From Dipylidium caninum (lineage: Eukaryota > Platyhelminthes > Cestoda > Cyclophyllidea > Dipylidiidae), in the NCBI GenBank assembly GCA_017562135.1, contig QEYB01000926.1, positions 916,127-980,126 of the forward strand: a DNA stretch of 64,000 bases. Reading direction: 5' to 3'. This document shows positions 12,177 to 23,611 of the stretch, one piece after another. Made by a program: the position numbers and the translations under genes. Under the pieces are notes generated by a model, which had not been told where the DNA came from, did not search any database, and saw nothing but the letters and a program-made list of their open reading frames with translations. Positions within the stretch are counted from its first letter, which is position 1; the number at the start of each line of letters is the position of its first letter.

Positions 12177-12239
12177 ATCACCGTCTGATACAAATCTACC
12201 GTCAAACGGAAAGTAAGCAGCTGTCTGACTAGTGGCCAA

Positions 12240-15200
12240 TCAGATGATCAGGCAAAGTGAGCCAATGAAAGGGGCGGAGTCAAGGTAACTCGAGAATCAA
12301 TGGTTGGGCCTTCATTCCTTTGATTGGGTGTGGCAATTTATGTGGGGCAATAGGATCAGTTATTTGCCCTGGTTGATATGACTAAACCACATGTCACATT
12401 TCGTAGTAAAATGCAGTGAGAAGGTTTTGTTTTACTGAGTCCTCTAACTAGAATGGCTTCTCTGGCCCTGGTTAGCTCGTAAAACTTTCATCGGAGGAGG
12501 CGTAATATGGGTATGTGACAAAACGAAAATAGCAAAGCTTTGCCGGTATAAGAGGGAAATAAGTAGTTAAAGACGCATTTCAGAGGAAAAGCTTTTCAAT
12601 GTCACTTGACCTCAAGTTAGGAGGCATTCTTCAGGCACAATCGCTAATTTTAGGAAAACTTCCTGCATTCAGTCATCGCATAACACAATGAAGTCACGGC
12701 TTGAGGTTTGATCCGACCGCACCACTTTTTACCTCACATTCCACTCTATCTCAGAATAGATATGGTATGATGCAACAGTGCTACATTGTTGTCTACTCTT
12801 TTGATTCCACCTCATCGAGGCGACTGCTTCGTCTCAGTAGCCCTCCTCGATCAATATTCCTGTCGGTGCAATTCTGCTCGCGGTTACGCCCCACCCTCCT
12901 CCACATTTTCACCATTATTCCATGATAATCGTCGACAAAAGCACCCATTTTCAGTCATACGATTGGGCAATCTTTTCGTCATTTTCCAACCAAATTATGG
13001 CTATTACGTAGAGTTTGGAGGGGGGATATAACACCCACATAATGTATAATTGTTGTTCATTTTTAGACTAACCTACAGCGTTTCCAAAATAACTCTTATT
13101 GTGTATAGAAGAGTGTCGAAATATCTTTTGACTCGTAAAAACTTCACTCACCAACAAACCGAGGTTTCCTAAAAGTAGCAGTCACGTGTATAAAATTCCA
13201 TCCGATATTGCGAAGTCAACGGATGAAGTGGCGTGGAGAAGTATTTCTTCTTCCGTGGGCTTGACCACCTCAATGTCAGTTAGTTTGTGTCCAGACTACT
13301 TCTTTTCCTCCCTCTGAAAACGATTTCATGATCACACCATTTTCGACATGTCATCTAGGTCTTGAGATTCCATTCTAGTTAGGAGACTCACAATAAATTA
13401 AGTGTTCTTTTCACTAAACTTCACTGATTGTGAAATTTTGACAGTGGTGGAATTCTTTGTCATACACAATTCGAACACTTTTTCTTACACGTTTTTCGTG
13501 TTTTCTGCCATGTTTGGTGATGTTTGAGAAGCCTAGTCAAAGTTCTTCCAAGTGCTCATCGCACAGAAAACCTCATGGAATTGTGTTGTACATATAAACC
13601 CAATGATTTCTCGAAATACTGCCGCAAGCAAATTTCATTATGTACGTCGACACCTAACCCTGAGGCCTTCAGATCCCTGCTGAAAATTCCACATTTAATA
13701 TTAACTGGATGCATCTTCTAAATGTGGTTTGGACGACGTACGGAAGTAGCCGATTGGACGATCAGCTGCCCCAGTTTCAGTACAAGGCATTTCATTGGTT
13801 AATGGCACATTTGAAGACTTTTTTTGACACAAATACCGTCTAGTTAATTCTGTCAGCTGTAGGAAATATTATGAGCGGAGTCGAATCGACTCACATATTG
13901 CAAGACTTTAAGTTTGATAGCAAACTGGTTTATGAACAAAATTATAAAACTATTTTCACACCCCTCATCACCATTCCCACGGTCTAATCTTGCGATATTG
14001 ACTTAGTGCCGTTTTCCATGAAAAGAAAATTTGCTGGGTTGAGTGCAAATCTAAATCTAAAGTTGGAATGCTAGGCAGTCGAAATTACGGCCTTGTCTCT
14101 CTTAGAGGTTCAAGTAAAATGCTCTACCGTACAGCACACGATGAAATGTCTTGAAATTGTTATTTTTGTCCTGTCGAGCGTGCCATCCGTCACAGCTCAA
14201 GGATATCTAAAGACGGTTTGGCCCCGAATGACCTGGCATTTGCGCTCCATGATAATTAGTACCTTCTCCTCCTACGTGAGATTTAATGTCTTGTAATTCG
14301 AATGCTGTTTATACTATCATAATTTAAAATGTCGCATATAATGTGGGTCACTTGGCGTTACCACTCTTTCTGCTTCTACTACCAAAAATAATAAGCTAGT
14401 GAGACATAATTATTCAGTTTGTGTCCCCATTTTAGTCCGTCTTTGTTGGAAAAGCTTCTTCTGCCTTTTGTTTAGTTCAACCCTTTTGGAATCGGACGGA
14501 ATTGGGAGGCTTTTCCCACCTCTTTATTTGTTGTTAGCAACGTCTGTGGTTTACCCACGCTGTTTTGACGATAAGCCTTATTTACATATGTCAAAATACC
14601 AACCCTAATACTAACAAAATCGTGCAATTTAGCCGAGGAACTATACGATAGAAATCTTGAAATCGTATTCGAGCTGTCTTGTCGATAGTCGAGGGATAGG
14701 AACTCGCAGCATACCGGGAGAAAACATTTGATTTCTGTTGGTAATTCAGTCATTTATATTAAATTCTATAGAGTTCGGGAGATCTTTGGCTCATATGTTT
14801 TCCTTCGGACTACTGATGCACCAACAGTAATGGTAATTAATTTAAGGAGGCTTTGACAGTTATTCGATTTTAGAAGGCGTCGGAAGTGGATGGTGTCCTT
14901 CTAAATTAATCGGTTGAGGTTTTAATATCACCTTAATGACCTTTCGCTGAGCTACGTAAGCTCTAGGTAGCACTTGCTATGTGAAAGGGATCGCACATTC
15001 TTTCTTCCTAAAGCCAAGGGCTGGAAAACCCTCTACAACGTTCATATGCCAATAGCATCACCATTTCACATCCACGGAAATAAGAGGTATGGGATAAAAA
15101 AAGGGGGTTATTAATCAGGCTTCAATGTCTTCTACTTATAAAATTGGTATGTTGCAGCTTAATTCTTCAGCGAAGATCCGCAAATGTGATTTGAGGTGGC

Positions 15201-17705
15201 TGTCAGGTGACTAAATGGTATGCAATTTACGTGTTCCCTTCACATAAACTTACCACCATGCCAATTTTTCTCGAATCTCTGATCTAGGGATCTATCTTAA
15301 TGTTACGACAGCATTCAAAATGACATTTAAGCACCCCAAGAGAGGAATATTTCATAACTTCCTATCTCCTCAGCCAAGATTCCCCACCAAATTACATTTC
15401 TACTTATTTTAATAAGTAGGATTTACACTAGACTTCGAAGGACAGGTTTTACCATATTTAGAGTTTGTCTATGTAGATGGAGATTAAGCAGATTAGCGTA
15501 ATTATAAACAGATTTGCAGTAATAATAAACAATACTTCCTTCGCTGAGCCCTTGATTCTTGTGAAGAGATAAATTTGGCGCTTAAGGCGGTTAGTTGAAA
15601 CAAGCCACTCCTATGGAATTTCATAGTAAACAGTTCCCATTTTAGCATCACTAAAGCTTCTCAGAAAGTACAGATACTTTTGAACAAAGCACGCAACCTA
15701 AAAGTGACTATTTTAATAAGTCAAATTCTTCATGAACTTAACAAGTTCACTTTAGTTTTCAGTTAGCTTCTTAAGAAGTCTTGTGTGTTGCACGGCTAAG
15801 AAATGTGTGTAATTCATGAGAAGCAAAACGGGGTAAATCTACTTCGGAGATAACATTTAGACTTTAATGTCAATCTCCACTCACATAGACCAGATGAGCC
15901 TTTCGAGTCACGTGTCGTTTGGGGATTTGCTACCAGCATTTGGGTCCTGTAAACGATTCACCGTTGTTTGTCACAAGAAGGTGCGATTGCCGACATTTCG
16001 CATTCAACTCTACCCGCATCGTTCGGAATCGTCTTCAAGTCACCAAAGTTATCATTACCCCCCAAAACTCTACCTCTATGATCGCAGCATCTTACATCAG
16101 ACGGACGTCTCCTGAAGCATCTATTCCTGTCGCCCGAAGAAAATATGCTTTACCCTTCCCTTACACGCTATTCAGGCAATGCTGTTAACCAATGAATGAA
16201 AAGACATTCCAAGGTCAAGAACACAAGGTTAGCGCTTAGGAAAAGCGCAAAGCACAGTTCTGTTTAAATTTCCTAACATCTGGCACAATTTATTACACGT
16301 GGGGTTTAGTAGTTCAAGAGATGCCTTAGATAAACCTCTGAAGGAAAGTGATTTTAAGATTGGCACTAAGGCATTAGATCCTGGCCTTACCGTAGAGAGA
16401 GAGACCTATCGAATTTCAGTTCCGACCGTAGTTGAGAATTCCCTTTTTCTAGTTCGGGATGATGGAAATGAAGTGTTACGATATTCTGTCATTTAGTAAG
16501 TAGCAATACATGCTTCTGAAAAAAATCGGGTGGGGCTTGAAACACTCGAATTGTGGGGGAGAGACTTTGGTTTACTGGATGAAATGCGACTCAATCGCAT
16601 TGTAGACAGTCGAGACAACACGGAAAGGAGTTGTCATTGGCTCAAAGTGGATGTGGAGCTGGACACGTCCACAGTTTGGACATACCACATCTCCTTCCGT
16701 TTCACAGTCTAATACTTGGCTTTCCCGAGGCGTGTGCGTGTTTGTTTTATTGGAGACTCTGAGGTCCTGTATGACTACGTTAAATTTCAAATTACGGATG
16801 ATCTTCCTCTCTAGGAAGAAATGTTGCACGAAACTTCTAGGATCTGAGTACGTCGATATCGTCAGCCAGTTTCTATGGTCAGAAAGTCAACTCATTACAT
16901 TCCACCTAGGTGATAACGTTTATTGGCAAGAGATGTTTACTACCTGCGTCCTGTCATCCACCAAACCGTAAATTATGACATGTGACTCATTCAACTTCAT
17001 TTGTACCAATTTAATGTTAATTTGCCTGTCTCTGATTTCTGTGTATTGTCAATAGACGATATGTTCTCCCACCGCCCCGTCTGTCATCCTCAAAATGACA
17101 TTTCATGGGTGTCAGGGTGACAAAAGCCTTTATTCAATCGAGTTTATCTCGGTGTTATTATTAGAAAACATGTGACCGTCCCAGACACTAGTGACAACGT
17201 ACAAGTGGCGCGTCAATTTCGACTACCTGTGACAATAAGGGCAAAAATGCGCATGCAAATACTGGGCACCTTGACAATTTAGACGTGTAAAGGACAGGAG
17301 GAAACACTACATCTGTTAATCACAGAATATTTGTTGTATGAAATGGTTTACATAACTGCCAAGACTCTCACCTATCACCATGTTACTGGGTTGGCAATTA
17401 AGCCAGCAGACTTTTCGACTGATGAATTTTACTCTTCCTTTTATTTCGTTGATGTGTTAAAAGTCGCTAACCTACATATTCTTCTTCCGACAGACTTATA
17501 CTTTTCATTTAGCAAGGAAATTACACCACTTAATTTGTTAGTTTGGTTTTATTCCAATTTAAAGTAGGAGGACAACACATACACTTCAGACATATTATGG
17601 TGAATTACTTCCGAAAAGCTGAGAACGCACCACAAGCACACAAGAAGTTATACGCCACATATTGTAGCCTTAAAAGAATGACAGCATCTAATTGGATTTG
17701 TCAAA
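12240..17705. other. Long stretch without a recognisable gene
   Basis: Scanned in all frames by eye. Open frames are under about 110 codons and lack family motifs, splice-consistent partners or conserved residues. It may contain upstream exons or promoter of exchanger copy 2 near 12.2-12.4 kb. No tRNA or simple mobile element was recognised. Confidence 0.4.
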
Positions 17706-18545
17706 TTTCGTCCGGATAATTTTTCACTGAAAATGCTCAATGACCTGGCCGTTCAGTTGAAGTCGGTAAGACCGACATCAAGGACAACGGCGATTCAGAT
17801 CGCCAGAGCACAAGACGTGACCTGGCGGAGAAACTCGATGTACCTCGTGTATGCATGGAAAGGGAAATTGGAAAAGCCTGGTCATGGCAGGAATCTCGAT
17901 CTTTGGCTCCCACACCAGGTTGGGGAAATTCATTTGGTACAACGCGTTAGCATCTGCGATTTGTATCAGAATCGCACAGAATCGCACAGAATTTGATCCA
18001 TTTCTGTAGACTAATTACTGTCGACGAAAAAGTTAAAAGTGGAGAGTAACGTTAATGGGAAGAGATCATGGGCGCTGCGGGGTGAACCAGGCCGTAATGA
18101 TATAAAAAGCGCAGATTCGGAGAAAATTATTATGCTGTCAGTTCGGTGGGATTATAAAGGAATTCTACAACTTAAACTTTTGTCAAACAACCAAACGGCC
18201 AATTCACACAAAGCGGCCAGGAGCGGCAAACCGTGAGGGTGTTGCTTTCTACCATGATAATGCAGAGTTCCACACATCCGTAGTCAGTCACCAAAAAACT
18301 AAGGGATCTGAAGCAGAATTTGGTGACATCCGCCATGTGGCACTGACATCGCGCCTTCAGACTACCCATTATTTCGTTGTTCCATGCAGAACTCTTTAAA
18401 TGGCAAACTCCTTGCTTGACGCTAATTACGTCAAATAACACTTGACTCACTTTTTAATAGCAAAGATCAAAAATTTTATGAACGTGAAATTACCACACTG
18501 CCTGAGCGATGACAAAAGGTACGTGATTGAATAAAGTTAAATACT
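17706..18545 (+). pseudogene. Mariner-family transposase, degenerate
   Basis: Conceptual translation in shifting frames follows a mariner transposase from N- to C-terminus. The N-terminal HTH region shows NFSLK, PGRSVEV and then STRRDLAEKLDV (about 17715-17850). The first catalytic Asp lies in ITVDEK (about 18015-18030), the second in HDNAEFHTS (about 18255-18280), and the third in DIAPSDYPLF (about 18348-18378). The C-terminal end reads FNSKDQKFYEREITTLPER (about 18456-18515). At least four frame changes and several stops make it non-functional. Spacing between the second and third Asp fits the D,D34D class. I could not delimit terminal inverted repeats. Confidence 0.88.
17978..17996 (+). 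repeat. Short tandem duplication AGAATCGCAC
   Basis: Two adjacent 10-bp units within the mariner relic, probably one of the lesions that shifted its frame. Confidence 0.6.
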
Positions 18546-19955
18546 TTACACAAAAATTTTGAATCTTCAATCTCATTTAAAATCTACAATAATTTTGTCG
18601 TCAACCCAATGTAATGTGCTGATGAAAAAGGGTGGGATGGGACGGCCGAAGGGGTCATAACCTCTTCCTTTCCTCCATGGTAAAAATACAAGAAAGCTTG
18701 TACACACAACGGAAAACCGTGCGTTGGTCGATGTTTTTTCTTCTTCTTCGCCTTCTTCTGACTAGACTACGTGTGAACAATGCGGAACGCACATACACAT
18801 ACCCCACTGCTTGGCTGGATATGTGCCAAAGGTGTTGCCAAAGTTTCTAGCCTAACGTCACATTCTCCGCCGCAAATTTAACTGTCTTCGACCTCGAAAC
18901 AAAGTCAAGTAAATAATTGCTCTAAACATTCACACAAAGTTGGAGGCGATTTTACTTCCAACGGTCTAAAATTTAATTATTTATGACAAGCACTTATCCC
19001 TTGTCGTCGTGCGTCTGAAACTTTCACCCTCCCTACCTCCCATTATTTTTGCATAGGGGCGTGTGTGTCTGTGTGTCAAATAAGTGCGAGGGTAAACAGT
19101 GGGGTAATCATTCCTCCCCAATTTTACCAAGGAATTTGGACTAACAGAAGCCTGATCATCTGCCTCCCTCTGGCCACACAGGCATGGGATTCATGGAGGG
19201 AAGGACGGTACAGTCCGCGCCTGTGTTTCTCGACCTACTTGCCGATTCATCATCCTTTTTGTGCTACTTGCTCAGCTGCCAAATTAGTAGTAGCCGTCAT
19301 GTTAGCCACATTCAAAATACGTGAAATTTCTGCCAGAATTTCAAGTTCTAAGAGTTTCATTCCACTTAGAAGCCTTTGAAATCCGCACAATTCTTCCTAC
19401 TCGCCTAATGTAACAACTACTTTATCTAAATTTTCCTAAACTAAGTTGGATGGGAAGGTGGCTGGTCGGGCGGCGAAAAGGGAAAGGGTGGGGGAATTAA
19501 TATAGTTAAGCCATGTGAAACGAAAAATTCCCTAGCTTCCACGAGTAGCTTATTCTAATATTGTGGAAGGAAGCGATGTTGTTTGAATGCAGAGCTTTTT
19601 TCAAAAAGTCGATACGAACAATAGAATGGAGGTACACGCATCATTGAGCCTTAACGGATGAGTTGAAAATTGAGGAAGGATGAGGAGGGAGCGACTTGGT
19701 CGACGACTCATTACTATCAACAGAGGTGCGATGAAGAGATTCTCTTCTCATTGCTTCCGCCGTCGCCCGGACATCAATCACCGTTCGACAGGGTTCTAGA
19801 AGTTACACAATATATAATCCTTAATTACTAAAGTTTCAACTCCAACGACTTTACGAATGTTAAGGTCATGTTGAGCTGGTGTTCATTACGACATTTAATC
19901 ATCGTTTAAATTTTATCAGCTTTAAAAAGGACCATAATCTAAGTTAGTTGATTTT
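18546..19955. other. Spacer downstream of the PDZ gene
   Basis: No gene recognised. I searched the minus strand for LIM-domain exons (paired Cys-x2-Cys) that might continue the PDZ gene and saw none. Confidence 0.4.
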
Positions 19956-21357
19956 TTAAATGACCATATTGTAAACAGTACCTTTCGAGATTGCCTTGGT
20001 GTTTTCGTGGCCCATGTTATTGCCAGAGGGATCCATTCCCATGAGTGAGGCGAGGGCTTTGAAGGATCGTGACGGAATTTGCACTCCCATGTAGCGCAGA
20101 TCAGTCATGCTGTCATTCTCGGCTTTCGATGTCTCTTCACCTGTCTCCGGTACTGCTGGAGCCGGATCTCGTGGCTGTTGTTGCGTGTGCGGATAGGTCG
20201 GAAAGCTTCGCGATACTGGCGGACGAGGCTCATTACCGCACACATCCACTGATGTAGCGCGTTGAATTCGAAGATTTTCCAACTGATTAAATGTCAACTC
20301 GCGCGACTCCTTACGTTGTCGATGAATACGTTCAAATTCGTCTCGACAGTTAGGCAGGTTTGTTGGCATCGCCACGCACACATTACTTCCTCGACGTTCA
20401 GACACTGATATCTCACTATTTCGAAGATAGCCCCGACCAAATTCTATTGCGCACAAACAGCATCATTTTTTAACGACTTAACAATTAAGTGGATAAAATG
20501 TTATTGTGACTGTTCAACCCTTACTAGAATTCATCGGTTCAACAGATCCTCGACCGTATTCACGCGCAAAACGCAATCCGGTCGGGTTTTCGGGTAGAGC
20601 TCTACATAAAGACGGTAAAATTGAGAAGAAGGAAAAGCGAGACTTACTGCGCCACTTCTAGAACTACAACCTCCTCGTCAACATCGAGCAGTTCAGTGAT
20701 ATCCTCCCGTTTCAACCCCAGCACCGATTGTCCGTTAATAGTCTTAATCACTTGACCACTGTGCAACTTGCCATACGCTGGGCTCTCATTCATCACCTAA
20801 ATTTACGTTGTAGTAAATTTATTAAAAGTGTTATCCATCTCAACTCATTTCATGCACACGATATGCTTTCCGACAATGTATTAAATAGCCTCATAGTCGT
20901 GCCTTCTCTTCCTTCCCCCTCTGGTGTAATCAAAGTGGGAATTTTTTACGAGGTCAGGGGAGTGATTTCGGATGTTACGTTGGTTGGAACACAGGGCATG
21001 AAGTATCCAGAGCTTAGTCTAAAGAATCGCCTCATTACAGCATCTTCCACATCTTAAGTTTTAAATGGCAATCTCTGGTGACATGAAGAGCAGATCAAAA
21101 CAACTCAAGCACAGGTGTGTTTCATTGTATAGGAAGTGACTTCACAGCTTCATAAATGGGAATTTGAAGGAACAAGTGGAATATGACCGTATTGCCGCTA
21201 TTAAATTAAAATTGAAAAAAAATTGACATTCATTATAGAGCTCTGGATCATGCAACCCCAGCATTTAACTTCAAATAATCAACTAACCTTGAGAATTTCC
21301 GGTCCCGCTGGCAAGACAGCATAGCATATTCCCCACGGATGACTGGCATCGGGTCGT
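19956..21357 (-). CDS. PDZ protein of the ZASP/Enigma (PDLIM) type, four 3' exons
   Basis: Exons in order: 21357-21288, 20796-20648, 20601-20525 and 20443-19956. All have GT-AG borders and compatible phases, giving 260 residues to the stop; one or more 5' exons are not found. Exons 1-2 encode most of a PDZ domain: HPWGICYAV (the PWG signature of the PDLIM family), then ESPAYGKLHSGQVIKTING, ending in VVVLEVAQ. The middle is polar, Arg/Gln/Pro-rich and probably disordered. Near the end, IPSRSFKALASLMG resembles the conserved motif (DUF4749 region) that precedes LIM domains in Enigma-like proteins. No LIM domain follows before the stop, so this is a PDZ-only form, or LIM exons lie beyond a cryptic donor near 19983. 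Family role: scaffold on actin/alpha-actinin in muscle. The C-terminus YNMVI is hydrophobic and could itself bind a PDZ. Confidence 0.75.
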
Positions 21358-23229
21358 CTAATCTCCACACTCTTTGTCTTCTGGCTTTGTTGCTCCTCCA
21401 TCCTTTCTGGAACTTACCAAGCTTCCTGAAGCCATTTTATAGTCCACCTTCCGCCTACGCATCGGTGCACGCAAGTCTGCACCAATTGGCACGGAGGAGA
21501 GTGTGCGCAGTAAGTGCACCGATGGGTGGTGTGGTAGCCAAGCTTTTGAATAGGCAACTGTAGGACAAACACGCCCACAGGTTGGGTAGGTGTACTAAAA
21601 GTCTCTTGATTGTTTGCATTTGTGAAAGATAAATGATTTACTACATAATATTGGAGTTCCAGCATACTTACTTCTATTTTACCATAGAATTATACTCGTT
21701 TTTTATCAAGCCGTCCATTCCGCAGCATGCTACTTACACGTTTATTTAAGTAGACGTGAAGAGTGATTTCGAAGACCGAGGTGTGTATCGCAAAAAATAA
21801 AACTACCTATTTAATGTCGAGTATTGCTTACAAACTTCGCTTATAACGTCTGTGATCAACAATAAATATTAGTAGAGTAATTTCAAATTACTCCTTGCAC
21901 TTGGAGCTTTTCCGCTACTCTATGCTCTTCTACCCGGCATTCTCAGAGGCCAAACCTTGTCTAGCACGTACGTGGATCATGTTACACGGTATAACATTTC
22001 ACATCTCTTACGCCGATTGACGCCGAGTCTCATTACTGTCGTTGAAGTCTCTCGGTTCTCTTCACTTAGGCTATGTTCCCAGATGCACCCTCTTTCGGTA
22101 CGTTTTGAGGGGAGGAGCTATATTTCGTCATGAAAGTTACATATAGACCTTAGAATACCCTGAGTTAGGTAGATACATAACAATTTTGGACTCATTTATC
22201 CCGTGACAGTGATTTGGCAACCCCTTTTCAAACATCATTTCCCCGCTTAATTTGGCCTTAGCAATGGCCCATTCATTTATGAAAGACGACAGAACACATG
22301 CCCATGTGCATCTTGCGCTATCGCCCAACAAGCTTAATCATGGCACTGTTGGCCATCTTACCTGCTAATTTTGCCGAAGTTGTGCTGCCGACTAATCGCG
22401 GGAATCTACGTCATATCTTGCCGGAGTCGTCGCAACTGCCTAAGGAAAATATAAGTACAAACAGTGGGAAATTGATTTGTTGGCGTCCTTATACCAATGT
22501 TGCTTAACTAGACAAAAATTAGATTTATACTTTATGGTAAAGAAGAGATGCTAATGGATTTAAGTTTTGTGGTTTTGTTAATCGCTCCTCACTTCCCTTC
22601 CGTTTGGCATAAATTAGGAATGGACGAAGCTTCTTCGCCCAAAAAGCAGATGATCTCTCTTCTCTCGAAGTGAAATGTCCTATCCGAGGCGGCAGTAGGA
22701 GCCGGCAGAGTGTTAATGGGCACGTAGATGAACTTAGAGAAGGGATTGAGGTTCTGCAGAGTCCATCTAGCTAGTTAAACCTACGTATTTGCCACTCAGA
22801 GTTAGGTTGACCCACTAAAAATAAGCAATATTAATTGCCATCATTTCGTTTGTCATATCACAACCTGGCACAAACATACACAAATACACAATCTAGAAAA
22901 CAAAGCATTACACAATGAGAAAGTGGAGTGGTGCATCTTAGGCTCACAAACTAACAATCCTCTAGATGTTTCAAATTGTGAACATGCGGAGCTCCAATTT
23001 CACTTTGAACTGTCAATTGCTTGCTTCGCGGCCTCGACTACCCATAAACGGTGAGTTTGCCTACTTCGAAAGTGACGTTGAGCGTCGAATGTCGGTGAAG
23101 TCAGAAGTATGTTTAAGGGAAACGTCCTCACCATGGAGTGGCCGCGTACGAGTTAAGATGACGTAGTTAGGCTTGCAGGTATCAATTATTCAGCTCTATG
23201 TAAATAAGGACTAATCGCTCGCTGCATCA
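21358..23229. other. Spacer, possible first intron of the PDZ gene
   Basis: The missing 5' exon(s) of the PDZ gene should lie here or further right on the minus strand. I could not pick one with the required phase. Short open frames at 22137-22331, 22298-22507 and 22966-23166 have no recognised content. Confidence 0.35.
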
Positions 23230-23611
23230 TTATTCAGCCCTTTTTCTTTTTCGTCTTCCACCGGTTTTCTCGGCGAAAACATCGACTAAGGCGCCAATTC
23301 TGAAGTCATGTTGGCTATCGTCAAGCGTGCTAATTCCTTCGTCCTGAATATGTGAAGTGTTTCGATGGTAAGAGGAAACTTGTTAAAGTCAAACGACAAA
23401 GACACCACCTCCCTCCCATCTCAGAAGAGTGCAATCGCAGCTGTTACGATGTAATTGAATATGTGAATTATAACAAGGGTACTTCCTTTAACTTCATGAC
23501 GCCTCCGTTTAAGATTTTCTGACCATATGCGAAATAGCAGGTTGAAGCTAGACTATAACTTATCACCTTTCGCCTCCTCAGTTTCTTGATGTAGCCACCA
23601 ATCACATCCGT
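23230..23611 (-). CDS. C-terminal exons of an unrecognised basic protein
   Basis: Two minus-strand exons join in phase 0: 23611-23567 (15 codons, TDVIGGYIKKLRRRK) and 23343-23230, separated by a 223-bp GT-AG intron. The last exon begins DEGISTLDDSQHDFRIGALV, continues through VFAEKTGG and ends with the tail RRKRKRAE and a stop. The borders (CCATAG acceptor, AAG/GTGATA donor, ATTCAG acceptor) and the smooth frame make a real gene end likely. The Lys/Arg tail looks like a nuclear or nucleolar signal. I do not recognise the family. Upstream exons must lie to the right; a 27-nt exon just before 23640 would fit the phase but is speculative. Confidence 0.5.
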
